Below are positions 19,064 through 26,619 of a stretch of 64,000 bases of DNA, one piece after another; within the stretch, counting starts at the first letter, position 1; each line of letters opens with the position of its first letter. Origin of the DNA: Pseudomonas sp. PA27(2017) (GTDB lineage Bacteria; Pseudomonadota; Gammaproteobacteria; Pseudomonadales; Pseudomonadaceae); assembly GCF_001945445.1 (NCBI RefSeq), contig NZ_MSXW01000006.1, positions 1 to 64,000 of the forward strand. Reading direction: 5' to 3'. The notes under the pieces were generated by a model that saw only the letters and a program-made list of their open reading frames with translations, made no database searches and was not told the DNA's origin. The position numbers and the translations under genes are program-made.

Positions 19064-19324
19064 CGGCACATCAGGAAGCGCTCGCCCTTGACCTCGCCTT
19101 GACCGCCACTATATATAGCGGGGCCAAAGCTGATCGCAGGGCAGTCAGGATCGTGCAAGAGCGCGATATCGGTCTGGAACCCGCGGCAGCACCACGCTTT
19201 TTGCGTTCGCTTCATCGGGCGAGCGCCTTCATCGTCGACGTGATTAGCGTCGGCCCGATACGCCCAATAGTGTTTCCAGGCGTCCGTCGCCTTCACCTAC
19301 CGAATTTCAGGAATTTTCCAATCC

Positions 19325-21931
19325 ATGGGTAAATCGCTGGTCATCGTGGAATCCCCGGCCAAGGCCAAGACAATCAACAAGTACCTGGGTAGCCAGTACG
19401 TGGTGAAGTCGAGCATCGGCCATATCCGCGACCTGCCCACCAGCGGCGGGGCGGCTACCAAGGAACCTGCCAAGCGCGGCAAAGCAGCAGCAGGCGAAGC
19501 GCCGGCGCTGTCGCCGAAGGAAAAGGCCAAGCGCCAGCTGTTCGCGCGCATGGGCGTCGACCCGGAGCATGGCTGGAAAGCCAAATACGAAATCCTGCCC
19601 GGCAAAGAAAAGGTGGTCGAGGAACTGCGCCGCCTGGCCAAGGAAGCCGACACCATCTATCTCGCGACCGACTTGGATAGAGAGGGGGAGGCCATCGCCT
19701 GGCACCTGCGCGAATCCATCGGTGGCGATGACAGCCGCTACAAACGCGTGGTATTCAACGAAATCACCAAGAAGGCCATCCAGGAGGCGTTTTCCGCCCC
19801 GGGCGAGCTGGATATCAACCGTGTGAACGCCCAGCAGGCGCGCCGCTTCCTGGACCGCGTGGTGGGCTACATGGTCTCGCCGCTGCTGTGGGCGAAGATC
19901 GCCCGTGGCCTGTCGGCCGGCCGCGTGCAGTCGGTTGCGGTGAAGCTGGTGGTCGAGCGCGAGAAGGAAATCCGCGCCTTCGTACCCGAAGAATACTGGG
20001 AAGTGCACGCCGACCTGGGTACCGCCAAGGACGCCCAAGTGCGTTTCGAAGTGGTTCGTGAGAACGGCGCCGCCTTCAAGCCGCTGAACGAATCCCAGGC
20101 CATGGCCGCGCTGGCGACCCTCAAGGCGTCGAGCTACAGCGTCGCCAAGCGCGAGGACAAGCCGACTAGCAGCAAGCCGTCGGCACCGTTCATCACCTCC
20201 ACTCTGCAGCAGGCGGCGAGCACGCGCCTGGGCTTCGGGGTGAAGAAGACCATGATGATGGCCCAGCGTCTCTACGAGGCCGGCTACATCACCTATATGC
20301 GTACCGATTCGACCAACCTGTCGGCCGACGCCATCGAGATGGTGCGCGGCTTCATCGACAGCGAGTACGGCAAGAAATACCTGCCGGAGAAGCCCAACTT
20401 CTACTCCAGCAAGGAAGGCGCCCAGGAGGCGCACGAAGCGATCCGACCTTCGGACGTCAACCTGCGGCCCACCCAGCTGTCCGGTATGGAGCGCGATGCC
20501 GAGCGCCTGTACGAGCTGATCTGGCGCCAGTTCGTGGCCTGCCAGATGCCGCCGGCCGAGTACCTGTCGACCACCGTGACCGTCACCGCTGCGCAATTCG
20601 AACTGCGTGCCAAGGGCCGTATCCTCAAGTTCGACGGTTACACCCGCGCCCAGCCGCAGATGAGCAAGCCGGGCGACGACGCCGTTCTGCCGGAAATGAA
20701 GGAAAGCGAGTCGCTCAAGCTGATCAAGCTCGACCCCAGCCAGCACTTCACCAAGCCGCCGGCGCGCTATTCGGAAGCCAGCCTGGTCAAGGAAATGGAA
20801 AAGCGCGGCATCGGCCGCCCGTCGACCTACGCGGCGATCATTTCCACCATCCAGGATCGCGGCTACGTGGCCCTGCACAATCGCCGCTTCTATTCCGAGA
20901 AGATGGGCGACATCGTCACCGAACGCCTCAGCGAGAGCTTTTCCGACCTGATGGACTACGGCTTCACCGCCGGCATGGAAGAGAACCTCGATGACGTCGC
21001 CCAGGGCGAGCGCGAGTGGAAGCACCTGCTCGACGAGTTCTATGGAGACTTCAAGAAGAAGCTCGAAGTGGCCGCCGACGGCGACAGCGGCATGCGTGCC
21101 AACACGCCGACGCTGACCGACATTCCGTGCCGCGAATGTGGCCGGCCGATGATGATCCGCACCGCGTCCACCGGTGTGTTCCTCGGTTGCTCGGGCTACG
21201 CTCTGCCGCCGAAAGAGCGTTGCAAGGCCACCATCAACCTGGTGCCGGGCGACGAGATCGCCGCTGACGACGAGGGCGAGTCGGAATCTCGCGTGCTGCT
21301 TGGCAAGCATCGCTGCCCGATCTGCGCCACCGCCATGGACGCCTATCTGCTGGATGAAACCCGCAAACTGCATATTTGCGGCAACAACCCGGATTGCGCG
21401 GGCTATGAAATCGAGCAGGGCCAGTTCCGCATCAAGGGCTACGAAGGCCCGAGCCTGGAATGCGACAAGTGCGGCAGTCAGATGCAGCTCAAGACCGGCC
21501 GCTTCGGCAAGTTCTTCGGCTGTACCAACAGCGAGTGCAAGAACACCCGTAAATTGCTGCGCAACGGCGAGCCTGCGCCACCCAAGATGGACGCGGTGAA
21601 GATGCCGGAGCTCAAGTGCGAGAAGGTCGACGACACTTACGTGCTGCGCGACGGCGCCTCGGGGCTGTTCCTGGCTGCCAGTCAGTTCCCGAAGAACCGC
21701 GAAACCCGTGCGCCGCTGGTGCTGGAACTGATTCCGCACAAGGACGAGATCGATCCGAAGTACCACTTCCTGATCGATGCGCCGGCCAAGGATCCGGAAG
21801 GCCGCGCAGCGGTCATCCGCTACAGCCGCAAGACCAAGGAGCAGTACGTGCAGACCGAAGTGGACGGCAAGCCCACTGGTTGGAAGGCGTTCTTCGACGG
21901 CGGCAAGTGGAAGGTCGAAGACAAGCGTTGA
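19325..21931 (+). CDS. topA: DNA topoisomerase I
   Basis: An 868-residue type IA topoisomerase that relaxes negative supercoils. The N-terminal TOPRIM domain has the metal-binding acids in [10 protein letters not shown], and an insertion rich in K, A and G follows GHIRDLPTS. The catalytic tyrosine is Y324 in [12 protein letters not shown]-terminal zinc ribbons are visible at [27 protein letters not shown] and [10 protein letters not shown]. The E. coli-like arrangement with C-terminal DNA-binding domains is kept. The next gene starts 45 bp downstream and may be co-transcribed. Confidence 0.97.
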   Translation: MGKSLVIVESPAKAKTINKYLGSQYVVKSSIGHIRDLPTSGGAATKEPAKRGKAAAGEAPALSPKEKAKRQLFARMGVDPEHGWKAKYEILPGKEKVVEELRRLAKEADTIYLATDLDREGEAIAWHLRESIGGDDSRYKRVVFNEITKKAIQEAFSAPGELDINRVNAQQARRFLDRVVGYMVSPLLWAKIARGLSAGRVQSVAVKLVVEREKEIRAFVPEEYWEVHADLGTAKDAQVRFEVVRENGAAFKPLNESQAMAALATLKASSYSVAKREDKPTSSKPSAPFITSTLQQAASTRLGFGVKKTMMMAQRLYEAGYITYMRTDSTNLSADAIEMVRGFIDSEYGKKYLPEKPNFYSSKEGAQEAHEAIRPSDVNLRPTQLSGMERDAERLYELIWRQFVACQMPPAEYLSTTVTVTAAQFELRAKGRILKFDGYTRAQPQMSKPGDDAVLPEMKESESLKLIKLDPSQHFTKPPARYSEASLVKEMEKRGIGRPSTYAAIISTIQDRGYVALHNRRFYSEKMGDIVTERLSESFSDLMDYGFTAGMEENLDDVAQGEREWKHLLDEFYGDFKKKLEVAADGDSGMRANTPTLTDIPCRECGRPMMIRTASTGVFLGCSGYALPPKERCKATINLVPGDEIAADDEGESESRVLLGKHRCPICATAMDAYLLDETRKLHICGNNPDCAGYEIEQGQFRIKGYEGPSLECDKCGSQMQLKTGRFGKFFGCTNSECKNTRKLLRNGEPAPPKMDAVKMPELKCEKVDDTYVLRDGASGLFLAASQFPKNRETRAPLVLELIPHKDEIDPKYHFLIDAPAKDPEGRAAVIRYSRKTKEQYVQTEVDGKPTGWKAFFDGGKWKVEDKR

Positions 21932-21976
21932 TCCGTGTTCGGTGCGCGCTTGATGGGCGCACCTGAAGGAGTGCAA

Positions 21977-22498
21977 ATGGCTGGCGAACTGTATACCCGC
22001 ACCAACCAGAAGATCTTTTACGCCGGGCTCTCCCTGGAGTCCTGGCGCAAGGCCGAGGAAGGGCGGGCGATGAATGCCCAGGCGCTGGTACAGGCCGAGC
22101 GCGAGGCTACGCTGTTCCACCTGTACGGCGCGTTGCTCGGGCTGTGCCATGAAATCGCCGGTTTCTACCGCTTGCCCGACAGCAGCGCGGCCCGTGCCGA
22201 AGTGCTGCTCGATCGTCAGAACCTCGATGGGGCGCCGAGCCCGGAGCTGGCTGAGCTGATCGAGTTGGCCGAGAACCGGCAGACCTGGCTGGGGCAGCTT
22301 CTGGCCGCCCATGCCGAGCTGTTCAAACCGCCGCGTCCGCCGCGCGAGCAGAAGAGCGATCCCGGCGCTTCGACGTTGATCGAGGCGGTAAGCGTGGGCG
22401 ACGAGCCGCCATTGCTCGAGCGCGAAACCCTGGAAAGCTGGCGGCAGGAACTCAAGGCGCTGGCCCAGCGTTTTCGTGTCGGCCTCAGTGAGTGGTAA
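21977..22498 (+). CDS. Conserved Pseudomonas protein of unknown function (DUF6586-like)
   Basis: A 173-residue soluble, helical, acidic protein (MAGELYTRTNQKIFYAGL) with no signal peptide and no motif I can name. The same protein lies downstream of topA in other Pseudomonas. GAAGGAG precedes the ATG by 5 bases. It could be carried on the topA transcript. The middle (EKS/PRPPREQKSDPG) looks like a disordered linker. Confidence 0.8.
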   Translation: MAGELYTRTNQKIFYAGLSLESWRKAEEGRAMNAQALVQAEREATLFHLYGALLGLCHEIAGFYRLPDSSAARAEVLLDRQNLDGAPSPELAELIELAENRQTWLGQLLAAHAELFKPPRPPREQKSDPGASTLIEAVSVGDEPPLLERETLESWRQELKALAQRFRVGLSEW

Positions 22499-22610
22499 TC
22501 ACGCCGCTTGCCATTGATTGAACGCCCGTTCGGCAATTGGCGGTTTTTTCGCCAAGCGATCGGGCGGGCTCGCTGTTACACTGGGCGGCCTTTCGTGGAG
22601 AACCCGAGTC

Positions 22611-22850
22611 ATGCCTACGTCTTTCCTTGAAATCGTCGAACTGCCCGATGGGCGTATCGCCCTGCGTCGAGCCGACGATGAGGAAGCACTGGTGGTGCTG
22701 GACTTCTCGGAAGATGCTAAGGCGTTCCTGCAGGGCCAGCATGTGGAGGTCGCCAAGGCGATGCTCAACGTCGGCGTGCAGATGGCCGGCCGAATGGCGG
22801 AAGGTGATTTCGAGCACGAAGAAGACGAGCAGCCGCGCGTTCTTCACTGA
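22611..22850 (+). CDS. Conserved small acidic protein of unknown function
   Basis: A 79-residue protein, MPTSFLEIVELPDGRIALRRADDEE, ending in an acidic tail (EHEEDEQPR). It begins like a small beta-sheet domain followed by one helix. It is common beside lexA-sulA in Pseudomonas; function unknown. A GGAG lies about 10 bases upstream of the ATG, and a strong terminator follows. The frame is open upstream to 22518, but that part lacks a ribosome site. Confidence 0.8.
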   Translation: MPTSFLEIVELPDGRIALRRADDEEALVVLDFSEDAKAFLQGQHVEVAKAMLNVGVQMAGRMAEGDFEHEEDEQPRVLH

Positions 22851-22892
22851 CAGGCATTCGTCTGCATCCAGTCAGGCGAACGCAACTAAACG

Positions 22893-22924
22893 AAAGGCCA
22901 GCATATTGCTGGCCTTTGTCTTTC
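22893..22924. terminator. Bidirectional terminator between the small gene and sulA
   Basis: A perfect 10-bp stem (AAAGGCCAGC/GCTGGCCTTT) with loop ATATT lies between convergent genes. T-rich bases follow on the plus strand, and the flanking A/T lets it serve both directions. Confidence 0.85.
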
Positions 22925-22952
22925 TGGATTGATGCTTACCCGCTGCTGAATC

Positions 22953-23408
22953 TTAGCCCAGGCTGATGTTCAGGCTTTGCGCCTTGCCGATACGGGCGGC
23001 AGCTTCCAATTGCTGGCGTGCATGTTGGGGCAGGGGATGCAGCCAGCTGACCACGGTATGGCTACGACCGAGCTTCAGTGCTTCCTGGGCCAGTTGCAGT
23101 GCGCTCTGATTGTGGCGTGGTTGCAGCAGCAAAATGCGCTCGCGGTTCAGGCCCGCCTCGCGAAGCCAGCTCTGGGTCAGGCTGGCGGGTGGGGTGATCA
23201 AGGTCAGCCAGCGCTCGTCATCTTTCTCACTCAGTTCCCGCAGCATGGGCGCCAGTAGCGTCAGGCAATGCCCCGCGGCACCACGCAGCGACACCTCGCT
23301 GAAGGTGGCTTCGTGGCTGGTTGGTTCCTCGACGGCTGCGATGGTCGATGCCAGGAAGGCATCGAACAGGGGCAGCTGGTTACGGCTCAACGACTGGGGA
23401 AACTGCAT
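22953..23408 (-). CDS. sulA: SOS cell division inhibitor SulA
   Basis: A 151-residue SulA, which binds FtsZ and blocks septation after DNA damage. The start at 23408 (MQFPQSLSRNQLPLFD) has GGAGG five bases upstream, 11 bp after the lexA stop. The body has the RecA-like fold blocks WLTLITPPASLTQSWLREAGLNRE, written here in part as LITPPASL and RILLLQP, and ends in the usual short tail. In Pseudomonas sulA follows lexA in one operon, so both are under the LexA boxes upstream of lexA. Confidence 0.92.
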   Translation of the reverse strand: MQFPQSLSRNQLPLFDAFLASTIAAVEEPTSHEATFSEVSLRGAAGHCLTLLAPMLRELSEKDDERWLTLITPPASLTQSWLREAGLNRERILLLQPRHNQSALQLAQEALKLGRSHTVVSWLHPLPQHARQQLEAAARIGKAQSLNISLG

Positions 23409-23419
23409 GACGCCTCCAA

Positions 23420-24031
23420 TTAGCGGCGGATGACGCCGACACTCAAACCTTCGATGATCAGGTCCTGCTCTTCCAGATTCACTTCGATCGGGGCGAACTC
23501 CGGGTTTTCCGCCAGCAGCCAAACGGTGTTGCCTTCACGCTTGAATCGCTTGACCGTCACTTCGTCATCGATGCGCGCCACTACCACTTGGCCGTTGCGT
23601 GCCTCGCTGGTGGTGTGCACCGCCAGCAGGTCACCGTCGATGATGCCGATATCCTTCATGCTCATGCCGCGCACGCGCAGCAGGTAGTCGGCCTTGGGGC
23701 GGAAGAAGTCCGGGTTGATCCGGCAGGCCTCCTCTATATGCTGCTGCGCCAGGATGGGTGCGCCGGCGGCGACCCGGCCGATCACCGGCAGGCCATCTTC
23801 CTCTTCCTGATTGGGTTCGAAACCCGGAATACGGATACCGCGGGAAGCGCCCGGGGTCATCTCGATGGCGCCTTTGCGCGCCAGGGCCTTGAGGTGTTCC
23901 TCGGCGGCATTCGGCGACTTGAAACCGAGCGCCTGAGCGATTTCCGCGCGGGTCGGCGGGTAGCCGTTGTCTTCCAGGCACTGCTTGATGAAGGCGAGAA
24001 TTTCGCCTTGGCGGGGCGTCAGCTTGATCAT
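23420..24031 (-). CDS. lexA: SOS repressor LexA
   Basis: A 203-residue repressor-protease. The N-terminal winged helix-turn-helix includes [30 protein letters not shown] in part (recognition helix around residues 40-52). The self-cleavage site is AAGAP (Ala-Gly at about residues 86-87). The catalytic serine is in [11 protein letters not shown] and the lysine in [10 protein letters not shown]. RecA filaments stimulate self-cleavage and derepress the SOS regulon. Two LexA boxes in its promoter show autoregulation. Confidence 0.97.
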   Translation of the reverse strand: MIKLTPRQGEILAFIKQCLEDNGYPPTRAEIAQALGFKSPNAAEEHLKALARKGAIEMTPGASRGIRIPGFEPNQEEEDGLPVIGRVAAGAPILAQQHIEEACRINPDFFRPKADYLLRVRGMSMKDIGIIDGDLLAVHTTSEARNGQVVVARIDDEVTVKRFKREGNTVWLLAENPEFAPIEVNLEEQDLIIEGLSVGVIRR

Positions 24032-24042
24032 GTGAGGCGCTC

Positions 24043-24058
24043 TGGCTTTTTATACAGT
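24043..24058 (-). promoter_or_regulatory. LexA box 1 (proximal)
   Basis: On the minus strand: CTGTATAAAAAGCCAG, which is CTG-N10-CAG, 12 bp before the lexA start codon. Confidence 0.85.
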
Positions 24059-24060
24059 GA

Positions 24061-24076
24061 CTGGAATTATATACAG
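24061..24076 (-). promoter_or_regulatory. LexA box 2 (distal)
   Basis: On the minus strand: CTGTATATAATTCCAG, CTG-N10-CAG, two bases from box 1. It covers the -10 element of the lexA promoter. Confidence 0.88.
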
Positions 24077-24093
24077 TAAGGCATGCTTGGCAA
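24066..24093 (-). promoter_or_regulatory. lexA-sulA sigma70 promoter
   Basis: TTGCCA (5/6 of -35), a 16-bp spacer and a perfect TATAAT on the minus strand, with LexA box 2 over the -10. The expected transcription start is near 24059, inside or between the LexA boxes. Confidence 0.75.
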
Positions 24094-24193
24094 TCGGTTG
24101 ATGAAGGTGCCGCCCATATAAAAGAACCTGTTCAGAGTGTTGTATGCGCATGAAGAGGCAACTACAAGGCAGAGGCGGACATCGTTGCTTCAC

Positions 24194-24245
24194 CTGTGGG
24201 ACCGTCCATGCCCGTGATTTTTCGCGGGCATGGCCCGCACCACAG
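24194..24245. repeat. REP-like palindromic element
   Basis: Nested inverted repeats: outer CTGTGG/CCACAG and inner CATGCCCG/CGGGCATG around a T-rich loop. It shares the GGGCATG/CATGCCCG core with the elements at 26475-26546 and, more loosely, 41364-41411. It lies in the lexA-psrA gap. Confidence 0.65.
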
Positions 24246-24249
24246 CCAC

Positions 24250-24353
24250 GTAGGGTGGATGACGCTCTTTGCATCCACCGTTGCGATCACGAAGCGGTGG
24301 ACGGGTCGGGCCGCGTAGGTGAAGCGTCGTCTACGCGACCCGGTCCACCCTAC
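24250..24353. repeat. MITE-like element with GTAGGGTGGA ends
   Basis: The left end GTAGGGTGGA and the right end TCCACCCTAC are perfect inverted repeats. Inside, a GCATCCACCG/CGGTGGAC pair and CGCGTAG/CTACGCG add more stems. About 104 bp, no coding capacity. It abuts the REP-like element. Confidence 0.6.
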
Positions 24354-24527
24354 AAATGTCCGCCCCACTTAGCCGCCAAAGTCGACGAACCTAGGCTTAA
24401 AGATTATGAACGGGTTCTAACAGCCGGGCGGCGGATGACCGGTAGCCTTCGAGGCACCGGATAGCGTGGTTGCGTGCGACGCTATCGCCAAATGGTGACT
24501 GAGCATCCAGAATACGCCTTGCGCGAC

Positions 24528-24557
24528 TTGACAGTGGCACGCGCTGAAACGTATGTT
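24528..24557 (+). promoter_or_regulatory. psrA promoter
   Basis: A perfect -35 TTGACA, an 18-bp spacer and TATGTT as -10 (4/6). The first PsrA palindrome overlaps the -10. Confidence 0.65.
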
Positions 24558-24572
24558 TCAAACACTTGTTTG
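24546..24572 (+). promoter_or_regulatory. Two overlapping PsrA operators
   Basis: GAAACGTATGTTTC (24546-24559) and CAAACACTTGTTTG (24559-24572) share one base. Both fit the PsrA consensus [GC]AAAC-N2-4-GTTT[GC] with 4-base spacers. They end 13 bp before the psrA start, as expected for autorepression. Confidence 0.85.
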
Positions 24573-24585
24573 TCTGGTGGATGTC

Positions 24586-25290
24586 ATGGCGCAATCTGAA
24601 ACCGTTGAACGCATTCTCGACGCTGCGGAGCAGTTGTTCGCGGAGAAGGGCTTTGCCGAAACGTCGCTGCGCCTGATCACCAGCAAGGCCGGGGTGAACC
24701 TGGCGGCCGTCAATTATCACTTCGGCTCCAAGAAGGCCCTGATCCAGGCGGTGTTCTCACGCTTTCTCGGGCCATTCTGCACCAGCCTGGAGCGTGAACT
24801 GGACAAGCGCCAAAGCAAGCCAGGGGTCACCTTCAGCCTAGAGGAGCTGCTCGAACTCCTGGTCGAGCAGGCCTTGGCGGTCAAGCCGCGCAGTGGCAAC
24901 GATCTGTCGATCTTCATGCGCCTTTTGGGCCTGGCATTCAGCCAGAGCCAGGGCCACCTGCGTAAATACCTCGAAGAGGTCTACGGCAAGGTGTTCCGCC
25001 GCTACATGTTCCTGGTGCATGAAGCTGCTCCCGGTATTCCTCCCCTCGAGCTGTTCTGGCGCGTGCACTTCATGCTCGGTGCGGCGGCGTTCAGCATGTC
25101 CGGCATCAAGGCGTTGCGCGCCATGGCCGAAAGCGACTTTGGCGTGGACACCTCCATCGAGCAGGTGATGCGCCTGATGGTGCCTTTCCTGGCGGCCGGC
25201 ATGCGTTCGGAGAGCGGCGTGACCGATCCGCGCCTTGCCGCTGCCCAGCTCATTCCTCGCCACAAAAGCCCGCCCATCATCAAGCCATGA
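24586..25290 (+). CDS. psrA: TetR-family fatty-acid-responsive regulator PsrA
   Basis: A 234-residue TetR repressor/activator. The N-terminal helix-turn-helix (residues about 8-55) reads ERILDAAEQLFAEKGF, then LRLITSKAGVNLAAVNYHFGSK. The C-terminal part is the ligand-binding helical domain. PsrA senses long-chain fatty acids, represses itself and fadBA5, and activates rpoS in Pseudomonas. I use the ATG at 24586; the ATG at 24553 would lie inside the operators. It is followed by nagZ about 135 bp downstream. Confidence 0.95.
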   Translation: MAQSETVERILDAAEQLFAEKGFAETSLRLITSKAGVNLAAVNYHFGSKKALIQAVFSRFLGPFCTSLERELDKRQSKPGVTFSLEELLELLVEQALAVKPRSGNDLSIFMRLLGLAFSQSQGHLRKYLEEVYGKVFRRYMFLVHEAAPGIPPLELFWRVHFMLGAAAFSMSGIKALRAMAESDFGVDTSIEQVMRLMVPFLAAGMRSESGVTDPRLAAAQLIPRHKSPPIIKP

Positions 25291-25425
25291 GTCGGGGGCA
25301 CTGCTTGCCCGTGGCTCCTGGCTGCCCCTAAGCTAGCGTCCTTCGAGATAACCGCCCACGGCCCGGAACTCTGGCCGGCACCAATGTCCCATGGGCGTGA
25401 AGCTTCTATTCAAGGAATACGCGTT

Positions 25426-26436
25426 GTGACGACTCCCCTGTATGGCTCCCTGATGGTGGACATCGCCGGTACCTGGCTGACCGCCGAAGACCGCCAGTTG
25501 CTGCGCCAGCCCGAAGTGGGCGGCCTGATCATCTTTGCCCGCAATATCGAGAGCCCGCGCCAGGTGCGTGAGCTGTGCGAGTCCATCCGTGCGATTCGTC
25601 CCGATCTGCTGCTGGCGGTGGATCAGGAAGGCGGTCGCGTGCAGCGTCTGCGTCAGGGCTTCGTGAAGCTGCCGGCCATACGGGCGATCGCCGGTTGCGC
25701 CGACGCCGAGCAACTGGCGCGCCAGTGCGGCTGGTTGATGGCCACCGAAGTGTTGGCGGTGGGGCTCGATCTGAGCTTTGCCCCGGTACTGGATCTGGAC
25801 CACGAGCGCAGCGCGGTGGTCGGCCATCGCGCCTTCGAGGGCGACCCCGAGCGCGCTACCCAGCTGGCCGGGGCCTTTATCCGCGGCATGGCAGAGGCGG
25901 GCATGGCCGCTACAGGCAAGCATTTCCCTGGCCATGGCTGGGCCGAGGCCGACTCCCACGTGGCGATTCCTACCGATGAGCGCAGCTTGGAGGAAATCCG
26001 CCAGAACGATCTGCGACCTTTCGCGGCGCTGAGTCGTGACCTGGCCGCCGTGATGCCGGCCCACGTCATCTACCCGCAGGTCGATAGCCAGCCGGCCGGC
26101 TTCTCGCGTCGCTGGCTGCAGGACATCCTGCGCGGCGAGCTGGGCTTCGATGGAGTGATTTTCAGTGACGACCTGTCGATGGCGGGCGCCCACGTGGTCG
26201 GTGATGCGGCCAGTCGTATCGAGGCGGCGCTGACTGCTGGCTGCGACATGGGCCTGGTATGCAACGACCGGGCGGCCGCGGAGCTGGCCCTGTCGGCCGC
26301 GCAGCGTCTCAATGTCGTTGCACCCAAGGGCCTTGCACGCATGCGTCGGCGGGCCTTTCCGGGCGTCGACTATCGCCAGGATCCGCGCTGGGCGCAGGCG
26401 CTTTCGGCGCTACGGGCGGCGCAGTTGGTGGAGTGA
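25426..26436 (+). CDS. nagZ: Beta-N-acetylhexosaminidase NagZ
   Basis: A 336-residue cytosolic GH3 enzyme that removes GlcNAc from anhydromuropeptides in peptidoglycan recycling; its product influences AmpC induction. Motifs: VDQEGGRVQRLR, SFAPVLDLDH, KHFPGHGWAEADSH with the catalytic histidine, and FSDDLSMAGA with the nucleophile aspartate. The start is a GTG at 25426 with AAGGA 9 bases upstream; the frame continues to 25384, without a ribosome site. No signal peptide, as expected for NagZ. Confidence 0.95.
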   Translation: MTTPLYGSLMVDIAGTWLTAEDRQLLRQPEVGGLIIFARNIESPRQVRELCESIRAIRPDLLLAVDQEGGRVQRLRQGFVKLPAIRAIAGCADAEQLARQCGWLMATEVLAVGLDLSFAPVLDLDHERSAVVGHRAFEGDPERATQLAGAFIRGMAEAGMAATGKHFPGHGWAEADSHVAIPTDERSLEEIRQNDLRPFAALSRDLAAVMPAHVIYPQVDSQPAGFSRRWLQDILRGELGFDGVIFSDDLSMAGAHVVGDAASRIEAALTAGCDMGLVCNDRAAAELALSAAQRLNVVAPKGLARMRRRAFPGVDYRQDPRWAQALSALRAAQLVE

Positions 26437-26474
26437 GCTTGAGGCGAGTCGCCGCGAAGTGACAGGGTAGGCAG

Positions 26475-26546
26475 TCTGTGGGAACGGGCCATGCCCGTGA
26501 CTTCTTTCGCGGGCATGAACTAGGCGTCCCCGTCCGCTCCCACAGA
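26475..26546. repeat. REP-like palindromic element
   Basis: Outer arms TCTGTGGGA/CTCCCACAGA and inner arms CATGCCCG/CGGGCATG around a CTTCTTT loop. Same general design as the element at 24194-24245. Located between nagZ and mfd. Confidence 0.65.
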
Positions 26547-26590
26547 GTATTACTTTCGGCTGTGTCTGCTTTAGCTCAACCACAAACGCT

Positions 26591-26612
26591 CAGGGCCGCA
26601 TAAGCGGCCCTG
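26591..26612. terminator. Bidirectional terminator between nagZ and mfd
   Basis: A perfect 9-bp stem CAGGGCCGC/GCGGCCCTG with loop ATAA, between the convergent nagZ and mfd stops. The plus strand continues ATCATTTT. Confidence 0.75.
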
Positions 26613-26619
26613 ATCATTT

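Noticed and set aside
19307..22312. 1001-codon open frame antisense to topA
   Set aside because: It is the complement of topA in high-GC DNA. Its predicted protein is compositionally biased and lacks a ribosome site, while topA has every expected motif.
24043..24076. LexA-type site elsewhere, e.g. the CTGTATA at 21989
   Set aside because: That copy is inside the 21977-22498 coding region and lacks the second half-site.
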